From Oceaniovalibus sp. ACAM 378 (lineage in GTDB: Bacteria > Pseudomonadota > Alphaproteobacteria > Rhodobacterales > Rhodobacteraceae), in assembly GCF_008085915.1 (NCBI RefSeq), contig NZ_VSJK01000006.1:1-64000 (forward strand): DNA of 64,000 nucleotides, read 5' to 3'. The first letter of the stretch is position 1; the number at the start of each line of letters is the position of its first letter. Positions 35,040 to 43,809 of the stretch are shown one piece after another. A program made the position numbers and the translations under genes. The notes below the pieces were generated by a model. It worked only from the letters and a program-made list of their open reading frames with translations, had not been told where the DNA came from and ran no database searches.

Positions 35040-35839
35040 AACGCGGTCTTCTTATCCTGATGCACCACCAGTGAGCCGATAGAATTGCCGCCGTCGACAG
35101 CGATTGAAGTGCCGGTGATATAACTGGCCGAATCCGAACACAGGAACATGATCGCCGCGACCGCATCCTCGGGCTCCGAGCCGCGCCCGAGAGGGATATT
35201 TGCCAGAACGGCCTTCACATGCGCTTCGGTCAGCGGCGAAGCGGTGGAACCCGGCGCGAACCCCGGTTCGACAGCGTTGACCCGGATGTTGTAGTCGGAC
35301 AGTTCAAGCGCAAAGCCCTGCATCAGCCGGTCAAGCGTCGTCTTGGACGTGCAATAGGGCACCACGGACCGGCGCATCTTGCGTGCGGCACCCGACGAAA
35401 TCATGATAATCGAGCCGGGTTTGCCCGCGTCAATCATCAGTCGCGCGGCGGCCCGGGTCAGAACGAACGGCGCGCGCACATTCACGTTCATGATGCGGTC
35501 CCATTCGGCCGGTTCAATATCCAGCAGGAACCCCGAAGGATAGACGCCGGCGTTGTTGATCAGGATATCCGGCGCACCCCAGTTCATCTTGATCAACCCG
35601 ATCAGATCATCGATCGAGCCATCGTCAGCCAGTTCGGTGGTATGGGTCAATGTCCCGTCAGGCATACGATCTGCCAGCTTCTGCAGCGCACCAGCATCGC
35701 GGTCTGACAACAGCAGCTCAGCCCCGGCCTGTGCGAAACAATCGGCGATCCAGCTGCCAAAAATCCCGGCAGCGCCGGTGATGACAACCCGTTTTCCAGT
35801 GAAGTCAAAGCCGGGCAGGGTGGTAGAGGGAGCGGACAT
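35036..35839 (-). CDS. Short-chain dehydrogenase/reductase
   Basis: The 267-aa SDR has the cofactor motif ITGAAGIFGSWIA, NNAG (INNAGVYPSG), the catalytic serine in IIMISSGAARK, and Y-x3-K in PYCTSKTTLD. Acid SDR39-type cofactor preference cannot be decided. The ATG at 35839 is favoured by an AAAGG site. It lies 19 bp behind the permease gene within the peptide ABC operon, so it probably acts on the imported compound. Confidence 0.9.
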   Translation of the reverse strand: MSAPSTTLPGFDFTGKRVVITGAAGIFGSWIADCFAQAGAELLLSDRDAGALQKLADRMPDGTLTHTTELADDGSIDDLIGLIKMNWGAPDILINNAGVYPSGFLLDIEPAEWDRIMNVNVRAPFVLTRAAARLMIDAGKPGSIIMISSGAARKMRRSVVPYCTSKTTLDRLMQGFALELSDYNIRVNAVEPGFAPGSTASPLTEAHVKAVLANIPLGRGSEPEDAVAAIMFLCSDSASYITGTSIAVDGGNSIGSLVVHQDKKTAL

Positions 35840-35858
35840 ATATGGGCCTTTCGATGGG

Positions 35859-36698
35859 TCAGCGGCGTTTTTCGACCATGTCGCGGACATGATCTCCAAG
35901 AACATTCACGGACAGGATGAGGGTAAACAGACAGAGTCCCGGAAATATCGCGATCCACCAGGCAGTGGTCATGTAATTGCGTCCCGAGCTGAGAATCGCG
36001 CCCCAGGAAGGTGTGGGCGGCTGCACACCCAGCCCCAGAAATGACAATCCGGCCTCGAACAGGACCATCAGCCCGATCTCCAGCGTGACGACAACCATGA
36101 TCGGGCCGATGATGTTGGGCAGGATGTGGCGACGGATCACCCAGGGACCAGCGGCACCCATGGTCTGCGACAACCGGACATAGGGAAGCGACATCAGCCC
36201 CAGCGTCTGACCATAGGCGACGCGGGCGTAGCGGGGCCAGCGGGTGAAGGCCAGCACGATAACGACGTTGACCAGCCCCGGCCCCATGATCGCCACCGTG
36301 ATGATCGCCAGCAGAATCGCGGGCACCGACAGAACGATGTCGACGAGTCGCATGATCACCGTGCCGGTGACACCGCGATAATAGCCGGCAATCATCCCAA
36401 GCGATGTGCCCACCAGCCCGGACCCGACGACTGAAAGTACCGCCACCATCAGCGACACCCGCGCCCCATAGATGACCCGAGAAAGCAGGTCGCGGCCCAA
36501 TTCGTCAGAGCCAATCCAATAGGTAATCCCGCGCACGTCGGAGCCCGGTGGTTTGAGACGGCCGAGAAGATTCTGAGAGTTCGGGTTCTCAGGTGCGATC
36601 CACGGCGCAAACAGCGCGACCACGACAAAAATCGCCAGAATTGCGTAAAAGATCCTCAGCCGTGGCGGCGCCATGCGTGAGATGAAGGAGGCGGCCAT
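35859..36698 (-). CDS. Peptide-type ABC transporter permease (DppC-like)
   Basis: The 279-aa protein has the DppC N-terminal helix, WIGSDELGRDLLSRVIYGAR, six membrane segments and the EAA-type loop ETMGAAGPWVIRRHILPN-like (QTMGAAGPWVIRRHILPN). It pairs with the permease upstream, with start and stop sharing one base (TGATG). Confidence 0.93.
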   Translation of the reverse strand: MAASFISRMAPPRLRIFYAILAIFVVVALFAPWIAPENPNSQNLLGRLKPPGSDVRGITYWIGSDELGRDLLSRVIYGARVSLMVAVLSVVGSGLVGTSLGMIAGYYRGVTGTVIMRLVDIVLSVPAILLAIITVAIMGPGLVNVVIVLAFTRWPRYARVAYGQTLGLMSLPYVRLSQTMGAAGPWVIRRHILPNIIGPIMVVVTLEIGLMVLFEAGLSFLGLGVQPPTPSWGAILSSGRNYMTTAWWIAIFPGLCLFTLILSVNVLGDHVRDMVEKRR

Positions 36699-37624
36699 CA
36701 GCGTGCTCCGTCCAGGCGGATCCGCGGATCGACCTGAGAATAAAGCAGATCGGCGGCGAGGTTCAGAGCAATCGACACCATCGCACCCAGCAGCACAACG
36801 GCTTGCACGATGGGGAAATCGCGCGCTGCGATACTTTGCACCGTCAAAAGGCCAAGGCCTGGCCAGGCAAAGACCGTTTCCACGATCACTGCGCCAGACA
36901 AAAGGTTGGCGATTTCAAGCGCGGCGATGGAAATGACCGGAATCGCGCTGTTGCGCAGCACATGGCGGGTGACAACCCGGCCCAGCGGCAGCCCCTTTGC
37001 GCGGGCGGCGCGGACATAGAGTTTGGAGAGCTCATCCAGCACCGCAGTGCGCGCGACCCGCGCAAAGGTCGCCATCGTCAACAATGAAAGGGTCAGCGCG
37101 GGCAACAGCAGGCTGGATGGCTCGCGCGCGCCCGAGGCAGGCAGCCAGCCGAGCGTGACGGCGAACAGCAGGATCAGCAGCAGACCGGACCAGAACGTGG
37201 GCAGGCTCTGCCCCGCCAGAACCAGCCCCATGCCGAGCTTTGACAGGATGTGATTGCGTTTGACCGCCATGAACACCCCCAGCGGCAACCCGACACCAAG
37301 GGCCAGCACCAATGCGCCGGCTGCCAGTCTGAGAGTATAGGGCAGGCGCGACTGGATGATGTCCAAAACCGGGACGTTCTGGACAATGGACTGTCCGAAA
37401 TCCAGCCGCAGCACGCCGCTCATATACTCGAGAAACTGCACCCAGACCGACCTGTCAAAGCCCAGCTTGGTGCGCAGGGCGTCGATGCTCTCTTGGGTTG
37501 CGGTTTCCGGCACCATCAGCAGCACCGGATCGCCGGTCAGCCGTTGCAGGAAAAAGATCAAGGCTGTGACGCCCAGAACCGATATGACGGCTTGTGCCAA
37601 GCGTTTGGCAAGAAAGGCACCCAT
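36698..37624 (-). CDS. Peptide-type ABC transporter permease (DppB-like)
   Basis: The 308-aa protein begins LAKRLAQAVISVLGVTALIFF with the DppB pattern, contains YVRAARAKGLPLGRVVTRH as the ATPase-coupling loop, and ends DLLYSQVDPRIRL, the usual DppB tail. It lies 59 bp behind the binding-protein gene across a hairpin. Confidence 0.93.
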   Translation of the reverse strand: MGAFLAKRLAQAVISVLGVTALIFFLQRLTGDPVLLMVPETATQESIDALRTKLGFDRSVWVQFLEYMSGVLRLDFGQSIVQNVPVLDIIQSRLPYTLRLAAGALVLALGVGLPLGVFMAVKRNHILSKLGMGLVLAGQSLPTFWSGLLLILLFAVTLGWLPASGAREPSSLLLPALTLSLLTMATFARVARTAVLDELSKLYVRAARAKGLPLGRVVTRHVLRNSAIPVISIAALEIANLLSGAVIVETVFAWPGLGLLTVQSIAARDFPIVQAVVLLGAMVSIALNLAADLLYSQVDPRIRLDGAR

Positions 37625-37651
37625 AGTTCAGCTTTCCAGCGTGAAAGAGGC

Positions 37652-37676
37652 CGGGCGCACCGCGGGGATGCGCCCG
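37652..37676 (-). terminator. Intercistronic hairpin after the binding-protein gene
   Basis: CGGGCGCA and TGCGCCCG (outer limits 37652-37676) form an 8-bp GC stem with a 9-nt loop between the family-5 binding protein and its permease. It probably lowers permease expression relative to the binding protein. Confidence 0.6.
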
Positions 37677-37683
37677 CAACTGG

Positions 37684-39195
37684 TCACTCGGACCATTCCA
37701 TGCGGTTCAGGAACAGGCTTTCGTTCGATGTCGGAGCCCAGACGAGAGACTCGTTCACGCCGTAAAACACCGATGCCTGATAAAGCGGGACCAACGGGAT
37801 TTCGGTGGCGACATATTCGTGCACCTTCCCGTATTCCGCCAGCCGCGCCTCGGGGTCCAGTTCGACCCGTGCCGCTTCCAGACCTGCGTCAATTTCGGGG
37901 TCGCGCACGGCAGACCAGGACGATCCGGAATGGAGCAGCGGATAAAGCACGCCGTCAGCATCCTGACAGGCACAGGACCAGCGTCCAAAGCTCATCTCGG
38001 GGCCCTCTGAAGGCTCGCCTCGGGCCTTGCCGAGATATGTCGCCATATCCGTCATCTCGATCCGCACGTTAAGTCCGACTTCGGTCAGCATTTGCTGCAG
38101 CGCCTGCACAACGCGCTGGTCAAAAACCGGCGCAGTGGCAAATTGCAGCTCGACCTTGGCCGCGTCGCCCAATTCCTTGACCAGAGCCTTGGCCTTTTCG
38201 GGGTTATAACCGGTGCCTTCGAAGCCTTCGACCCAACCGACGTGGGCGGGGGTCAGCATCTGTTGTACCGGTTTGTCAAAGCCACCCGACAGTCCCTCGA
38301 CGATAAGATCCCGGTCGATGGCATAGGCAATCGCCTGACGCATTTTCAGATCCGACATGCTGGGACGCTGCGGGTTCAGCTTCAGATATCCAACACGCTC
38401 AGTCAGAACCGGGCGCGCCTCGACTCCGCCCGATCCGGCAAGCTGTGCGGCGAGGTCAGGATCAAGCGAGACCACGAGATCGGCAGCCCCCGATTGCAGA
38501 TCCGCGATACGGGTCGAAGCATCCGGCACGGCGCGGAAGGTTGCTGTCTCGAACGGTCCCTTGTCGCCCCAGTAATCGTCGTTGCGGTTCAGCGTCACTT
38601 CGACGCCTCGGGTCCAGGAGCCGAAACTGTATGGACCTGACCCGACGGGCGCGAGGTTGAACGCCTCGCCACCCATTTCTTCGACCACAGCGGCAGGGAC
38701 GATCGACAGCTTGGCAAGCTGCGCGAGCAGCGCCGGATAGGGCGAGGAGGTGGTCAGTTTCACATGGGTGTCGTCAAGTGCTTCGGCATTGGTGATAACG
38801 CTGAACTGGCTGATTTGCGGCGAACCGAAATCGGGATTGGTAATGCGCTTGACGGAATAAACCACATCTTCGGCCGTCAGGGGCGAACCGTCGTGAAAGG
38901 TCACGTCGTCGCGGATCGTGAAAACCATCTCGGTGTCTGCGGGGCGCTCCCATTCCGTCGCGATCTGTGGTGCAATCTCGCCGTTGTTGTCGCGGGTCAC
39001 CAGATTGTCAAAGATGTTGCGATAAACGTAATAGCTGTCGGGATTCCACTGCATGTGGGGATCCAGCGATGATGGCTCGTTCACCAGATCGATGGCCAGG
39101 TTCTGCGCATCGGCCAGGGCGGGCGCGGACATGGTGCCAAAGGCGGTTCCGGCGGCAAGGGCAAGCGCAAGAAGGCTGCGTCGCGTCGTTTTCAT
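37684..39195 (-). CDS. ABC transporter family-5 solute-binding protein
   Basis: The 503-aa periplasmic protein has a signal peptide with an RRSLL motif (MKTTRRSLLALALAAGTAFG, cleavage near PALA-DAQN). It has the canonical order: N-terminal lobe (NEPSSLDPHMQW, VTFHDGSPLTAEDVV), middle (GSGPYSFGSWTRG), and C-terminal lobe (RQAIAYAIDRDLIVEGL, then LQQMLTEVGLNVRIEMTD, and TEIPLVPLYQASVFYG). AGGAG precedes the ATG. The GntR gene overlaps its start by 4 bp. It delivers a peptide- or opine-like ligand to the DppBC-type permease. It is the in-window reference for the permuted protein at 55962. Confidence 0.94.
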   Translation of the reverse strand: MKTTRRSLLALALAAGTAFGTMSAPALADAQNLAIDLVNEPSSLDPHMQWNPDSYYVYRNIFDNLVTRDNNGEIAPQIATEWERPADTEMVFTIRDDVTFHDGSPLTAEDVVYSVKRITNPDFGSPQISQFSVITNAEALDDTHVKLTTSSPYPALLAQLAKLSIVPAAVVEEMGGEAFNLAPVGSGPYSFGSWTRGVEVTLNRNDDYWGDKGPFETATFRAVPDASTRIADLQSGAADLVVSLDPDLAAQLAGSGGVEARPVLTERVGYLKLNPQRPSMSDLKMRQAIAYAIDRDLIVEGLSGGFDKPVQQMLTPAHVGWVEGFEGTGYNPEKAKALVKELGDAAKVELQFATAPVFDQRVVQALQQMLTEVGLNVRIEMTDMATYLGKARGEPSEGPEMSFGRWSCACQDADGVLYPLLHSGSSWSAVRDPEIDAGLEAARVELDPEARLAEYGKVHEYVATEIPLVPLYQASVFYGVNESLVWAPTSNESLFLNRMEWSE

Positions 39196-39995
39196 GGTTC
39201 TCTCCTGTCGGTTGTGACAATGGCTGGCGGCGTTGGGCGCCGCTTCGTTGTGTAATCCGAGGTGGCGGTGCACCCGAGGCCCGGACCCGCCGAAACCGCA
39301 TAGGTGTCACCAATCAAGGCATCCGAATGGGCCTGAGTGCGACCTGCCCGGGCCGCAAAGGCTTCGGCGCCGATGCTGAGCGCGGCAAGCATTTCGATCG
39401 GCGCGTCCTGCCGTAATGCGTGCAAGAGATCGGCCATCGGCGTTGGCGGAATCGCGAATCCCAATCGGCGGTGCAGGTACAGATCGGCCCTTGCACACAT
39501 TTGCCAGGTCTCCATCAGCCAGGCGCGCATTCGGGGTTGTGGCATCAGCCCAGCAAGAGCGAGCCGCAAGCGCAGTTCCTGCCAGATCAGTTTTTCGGTC
39601 GCGTCAGGGTCGTGCAGATGCAGCAGCGAATTGTAGATCCGTCCCTGGATTTCAAGCTCACGCATCTGGTCGCGATTGGGCCGGGCATCGCGCAGTGTCG
39701 GCTCCAGCGTCCGGCGGGCCAATGTGAGATCGGACAGGTGGCGCCCGGTCACCGGAAGAATCCGCCAACCGCGCCGCGCCTCGGCGCTCGCCCAGCCCTG
39801 TTCCGCCAGTCGCGCCAGTGCCGCGCGCGTCGCGGCAAGGCTGAGGGCGAAACGCTTGGTCAGCGCGGCTTCTGTGACGATGCTGTCGGGCGGCAGAGCA
39901 AGGGACAATATGGCGCTCGCGATCTCGTCACGGGCCAAACCGCCCTGACTGAGGCTGGATCGCCGGGGACCGAAGGGAGAATCCTTGTCGTACAT
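39192..39995 (-). CDS. GntR-family (FadR-type) transcriptional regulator
   Basis: The 267-aa protein has an N-terminal winged helix (IVTEAALTKRFALSLAATRAALARLAEQGW) and an FCD-like helical C-terminal domain (LEPTLRDARPNRDQMRELE). The ATG at 39995 is chosen because upstream codons show no family features. Its stop overlaps the binding-protein start, so it is the first gene of the ABC operon and probably senses the transported compound. The 238 bp upstream to the next gene should hold the promoter and operator; I found no clear dyad. Confidence 0.87.
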   Translation of the reverse strand: MYDKDSPFGPRRSSLSQGGLARDEIASAILSLALPPDSIVTEAALTKRFALSLAATRAALARLAEQGWASAEARRGWRILPVTGRHLSDLTLARRTLEPTLRDARPNRDQMRELEIQGRIYNSLLHLHDPDATEKLIWQELRLRLALAGLMPQPRMRAWLMETWQMCARADLYLHRRLGFAIPPTPMADLLHALRQDAPIEMLAALSIGAEAFAARAGRTQAHSDALIGDTYAVSAGPGLGCTATSDYTTKRRPTPPAIVTTDRREP

Positions 39996-40233
39996 CCTGA
40001 CAGCATTACCGCAGATCGTAAAAATGTCAAAAGCCAGTTTCAACATTTCCAATCGGGATCTGGCAGAGCTGAGATTATCGCCCCTGCTATCTGACGCCCG
40101 CGCCTGCCGATCCGTCGCAGACGAAACCGGGCCGAAATATCCGCGATAGACATCGGCCGACTTGGTTTCTGATAGCGGCGTTGCGGTTTTGACATTCGAC
40201 GGGGTGTGATCATTCCGCCCTATTCCGTCGCAC

Positions 40234-41616
40234 TCACATCGAAAGCGGCGCGGGAAACGCAATGCGCACCCTCAGGCCGGGTGCGTTGTCCTCCAATGTC
40301 AGAAGCGCGCCATGAAGGTGCGAGATCGCCGAGACCAAGCTGAGGCCAAGACCGTTGCCCTCGGTCGTGCGGCTCTGCTCAAGACGATAAAGGCGGCGGA
40401 GGACCTTTTCGCGTTCCGCCAGCGGAATGCCCGGCCCTTGGTCCGACAGGGTGAGCGTGACACCGCCAAGGCCCTGCGCGACGATGACTTTGATCGGGCC
40501 GCCACCCAGCGCGTGGGTCAGGGCGTTCTGGATCAGGTTGGTGATCAACTGCGATAGAAGTTGCCGGTCGCCCTTGACGATTGCGGTGCCGTCCTCAGGC
40601 GCGTCGATGGTCAGCACAAAACCGCGTTCCTCGGCGTCGAGCCCCAGAAAGTCGACAACATCGCGCGCCACATCGGCAAGATCGGTGGGGCGAAACCTGT
40701 CGCGCACCGCGCCGCCCTCGATCTGGGCCAGTTGCAACAGCGCCTGAAACGTTCTCACGATGCGGTCGGTTTCGTCCAGTGCGCGATTCAGCAGGCCCTC
40801 CTGCCCATCGCTCAGCACGGTTCGGTTGCGCATTTGATCCAAAACGACGGCAACGCGCTGGATCGGTGTTTTCAGGTCATGGGCGATATCGGCCGAAATC
40901 TGGCGCATGGAGGAGATCAGCGCCTCTTGCGCGTCCGCCATCTGATTGACCCTGTGTCCGATGCCCGACAGATCGTCCGCGCGGCCTTCGATGCCGTCAA
41001 CCCGGGCGGACAGAGTGCCCCCGGTGAGATCGCGCAGCGTGCCCTCGATGGTGTCGATCCTGCGCCGCGCCGTGCGGGCGATCCATGCCCCGGCGCATCC
41101 GGCGATTATCAATGCGGGCAAAAGCCCCATGAGCAGGACGGAGAGGAAAACCTCGCCCATTTCGACAATCTGTTCGCGGCTATGGGCCACGATCAGTTGA
41201 CCGCGCCCGACGCGGACGCTCAGCGCCAGATAGCTTTCCGCAAGATCATCGTCGTCGTCACCGGCCTTGATCGCGTCTTCTGGCACCACGGCGAATTCGC
41301 GGATCGGTGGAAAGTCCGCGACGTTGGAGATTCGCGCCCCTCGGTCCGGCAGATATTGCAGGATGCGCACCTCGGGGTCGGTATTCGCTGCCGCTTCGGA
41401 CAGCCGGTTCTCCAGATCATCGGCATCCCGGATCGCCCGATAGTCGCTGACCGTCTGTTCCAGATCCGCCTCAAGCGTCGCGTCGATGTTCCCGCGCGTC
41501 ACCTCATAGGCCACGGCGAGGCAGCCCAGAGCGGCCACCGCGAAGATCATCAGAAGGATCAGCGTCAGCCGCAGTGGGGTAGAGCGGATGCCGCTCGACC
41601 GAAACGGCGCGCTCAT
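40234..41616 (-). CDS. Sensor histidine kinase
   Basis: The 460-aa kinase has an N-terminal membrane helix, a periplasmic sensor loop, a second helix (LLMGLLPALIIAGCAGAWIA) and HAMP. The H box is ISADIAHDLKTPIQRV, the N box NLIQNALTHA, with G boxes DQGPGIP and GNGLGLSLV, so it is complete. Its start overlaps the response-regulator stop (ATGA). Sensor loop is short and acidic (AGDDDDDLAES), which may bind metal. Confidence 0.93.
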   Translation of the reverse strand: MSAPFRSSGIRSTPLRLTLILLMIFAVAALGCLAVAYEVTRGNIDATLEADLEQTVSDYRAIRDADDLENRLSEAAANTDPEVRILQYLPDRGARISNVADFPPIREFAVVPEDAIKAGDDDDDLAESYLALSVRVGRGQLIVAHSREQIVEMGEVFLSVLLMGLLPALIIAGCAGAWIARTARRRIDTIEGTLRDLTGGTLSARVDGIEGRADDLSGIGHRVNQMADAQEALISSMRQISADIAHDLKTPIQRVAVVLDQMRNRTVLSDGQEGLLNRALDETDRIVRTFQALLQLAQIEGGAVRDRFRPTDLADVARDVVDFLGLDAEERGFVLTIDAPEDGTAIVKGDRQLLSQLITNLIQNALTHALGGGPIKVIVAQGLGGVTLTLSDQGPGIPLAEREKVLRRLYRLEQSRTTEGNGLGLSLVSAISHLHGALLTLEDNAPGLRVRIAFPAPLSM

Positions 41617-42287
41617 CCTTCCCTGATCCGGTATCCCGATCCGCGCACCGTTTCGATCAGTTCGGTGGCAAAGGGTTTGTCGACCTTGCCGCGCAGGCGG
41701 CTGATGTGGGTGTCGACCACATTGGTCAACGGATCGTAATGGATGTCCCACACCGCCTCCATCAACATGGTGCGAGTCTGCACACGGCCCTTGCGGCGCA
41801 TCAGATGCTCCAGCAAGGCGAATTCGCGTGGCAGCAGATCGATCACCTGCCCGGCGCGCGTGACCTTGCGGTGCAGCAGGTCCATCTCAAGGTCCGCGGC
41901 TTTCAGGGAGGTCGGATCGCCCTGGGTCCGCGGGCGGCGGCCAATGGCGGCGATCCGGGCGCTCAGCTCACCGAAGACGAAGGGTTTCACCAGGTAATCA
42001 TCGCCGCCCGCCTGAAGCCCCTCGATCCTATCATCGACGCCACCAAGCGAGGTCAGGAACAGCACCGGCGTCGCATTCTTCGTGGCGCGCAGGGTCTTGA
42101 CGAGACTCATGCCGTCGAGCCCCGGCAGCATCCGGTCGACCACCATCACATCATAGGTGCCGATGGTCGCCTGCACCAATCCGTCGGCCCCGTTGGCGAT
42201 CAGATCGACCGAGTGACCCTCTTCGCGCAACCCCTCCGCGATATATGCGCCGGTGGATGCGTCGTCTTCGATGACCAGGATTTTCAT
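41613..42287 (-). CDS. OmpR-family response regulator
   Basis: The 224-aa regulator has the receiver acids (VIEDDAST), phosphoacceptor in MVVDRMLPGLDG, lysine in LVKPFVFGE, and an OmpR winged helix (LLPREFALLEHLMRRKG, ETVRGSGYRIREG). It is co-transcribed with the histidine kinase and lies 69 bp behind a PepSY gene. Confidence 0.95.
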   Translation of the reverse strand: MKILVIEDDASTGAYIAEGLREEGHSVDLIANGADGLVQATIGTYDVMVVDRMLPGLDGMSLVKTLRATKNATPVLFLTSLGGVDDRIEGLQAGGDDYLVKPFVFGELSARIAAIGRRPRTQGDPTSLKAADLEMDLLHRKVTRAGQVIDLLPREFALLEHLMRRKGRVQTRTMLMEAVWDIHYDPLTNVVDTHISRLRGKVDKPFATELIETVRGSGYRIREG

Positions 42288-42356
42288 GGCTTCCCCAATG
42301 GCACAGACCGGCAGAGCATCTGGCCCCGCCGGTTTCAGTGACCTATAACCCGCCGG

Positions 42357-42689
42357 TCAGTTCTTGTCGTCGTCGTCATCCATGGCAACCGCAGTAACCG
42401 ATCCGTCGGCAGGGTTCACGGCGACGGTCTTTGTCGTACCGTCGGGCATCGCGACTTCGACTTCGTAAACGCCCGTTGCCGTGTCGTCGGTTTCGAACTC
42501 GACGCTCATCGCCTTGCCGCCGGTATCTTTTTCGGCGTCGGTGATCGAGCCGGGGGCGGCCAGAAACGCCTGGATCTCGGGTTTGTCGCCTGCGTCGGAA
42601 TGTTTGTCGGCCAGTGCGGCGGTGGCTCCGACTGCGCCCAGCGCGATCAGGCTTGCGGCACCGAAGGTCTTGAGTGTCTTGAGATTCAT
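42357..42689 (-). CDS. PepSY-domain periplasmic protein
   Basis: The 110-aa protein has a signal peptide (LKTFGAASLIALGAVGATAALA) and a PepSY fold (VYEVEVAMPDGTTKTVAVNPADGSV), with an acidic tail (DDDDDKN). PepSY proteins are secreted modulators often placed beside two-component systems. AAGGAG precedes the ATG. It heads the operon with the response regulator and kinase and may report envelope stress or metal. Confidence 0.9.
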   Translation of the reverse strand: MNLKTLKTFGAASLIALGAVGATAALADKHSDAGDKPEIQAFLAAPGSITDAEKDTGGKAMSVEFETDDTATGVYEVEVAMPDGTTKTVAVNPADGSVTAVAMDDDDDKN

Positions 42690-43031
42690 GGTGGTCTCCT
42701 TGGGGTTTGGGGCAACAGCAACGCCGCCCTCTGACCCCAAACTATGGGTAGCCCCGGGTCATCGCCTGTCGCAGAGATTACAAATCTTCCATGCGGGGCG
42801 GCGTGTCAGGATCGAAGTCTGTGAACATTACACAGATGACATGATCCCGAAACGTCCCCGACACCGAGCGATGGCAGGGAGAGCGGGGAAGGGCATTCAT
42901 CTTGCGGCCCGAATTCCGGAGTAAATCATGGCGAAACCAATATCGGCACAAGTGGGCGACAACGGCATATCCGGCGCCCTGCCACCCACGCAAAGCTCGC
43001 CGAACCGGCTTGCCCGGCTGGTGGTCAGCCA
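42690..43031. other. Divergent intergenic region
   Basis: About 340 bp between the PepSY gene and the PAP2 gene on opposite strands. Short frames lack support. It must contain the promoters for both directions; I could not identify convincing elements. Confidence 0.5.
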
Positions 43032-43805
43032 ATGACCGGGCGGGCGACCTGCCTTCAGGCGACTGTCTTGCTGATATTGCTTTTGACCCTTGCGAGCGCG
43101 GTATTCGTTATATTCCCGCGCCTTGATCTTGCCATCGAGAGCCTGTTTGCGTCACCGATGACTCCTTTTTTGATCAAAGACCTGAAGGTCTGGCAACACG
43201 TCCGCACCTTGATGATCGTCCTTACCGATGGGACGGTCGCCACGACCCTCACGCTGATGATCCTGGCCATGCCGTTTTCCCGACTTCGGATCGTCAGGCC
43301 GAGGATTCTGGGGTTCATGATCCTCGTATATGCCGTTGTGCCCGGAGTTCTGGTGAATTTCCTGTTCAAGCAACATTGGGGCCGGGCGCGCCCGCGCGAT
43401 ATCCTTGAGTTCGGCGGTGCGGCGCATTTCTCACCGCCGCTTCAGATCGCGGATCAGTGCCGTGGAAATTGCAGTTTCGTCTCGGGTGAAACCAGCGCGC
43501 TTTTTACGGTTGCGACATTGATGGTTCTGATCTTCGTGCCGCAGTTGCCGAAACACCTGCGCCGGGGTGCAACCGCCCTGATCGTGGCGGTCGCGACCTT
43601 CGGGTCCGGCCTGAGGGTGGCGTTCGGCGCACATTTCGCCAGCGACGTCATCTTCGCGGCCCTCATCGCGACGGGGGCGACAGTCGTGCTGTATATGATC
43701 GCTGGCATGGATCGCCTCGACAGCCCGTTTGTGAAACAAGGGGCGCGACGACCGGGCCTTGCCCGCGCGCCAAACGTTCACGCCGTCCAAACACGATTTG
43801 ATTGA
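43032..43805 (+). CDS. PAP2-superfamily membrane phosphatase
   Basis: The 257-aa protein has six hydrophobic segments and PAP2 motifs: KQHWGRARPRD, SFVSGETSALF (histidine of the usual SGH replaced by Glu), and RVAFGAHFASDVIFA. The SFVSGE variant is also seen in some lipid A phosphatase-like proteins of alphaproteobacteria. It likely removes phosphate from a lipid at the periplasmic face. It lies 5 bp before the fused DedA-PAP2 gene. Confidence 0.88.
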   Translation: MTGRATCLQATVLLILLLTLASAVFVIFPRLDLAIESLFASPMTPFLIKDLKVWQHVRTLMIVLTDGTVATTLTLMILAMPFSRLRIVRPRILGFMILVYAVVPGVLVNFLFKQHWGRARPRDILEFGGAAHFSPPLQIADQCRGNCSFVSGETSALFTVATLMVLIFVPQLPKHLRRGATALIVAVATFGSGLRVAFGAHFASDVIFAALIATGATVVLYMIAGMDRLDSPFVKQGARRPGLARAPNVHAVQTRFD

Positions 43806-43809
43806 CCGT

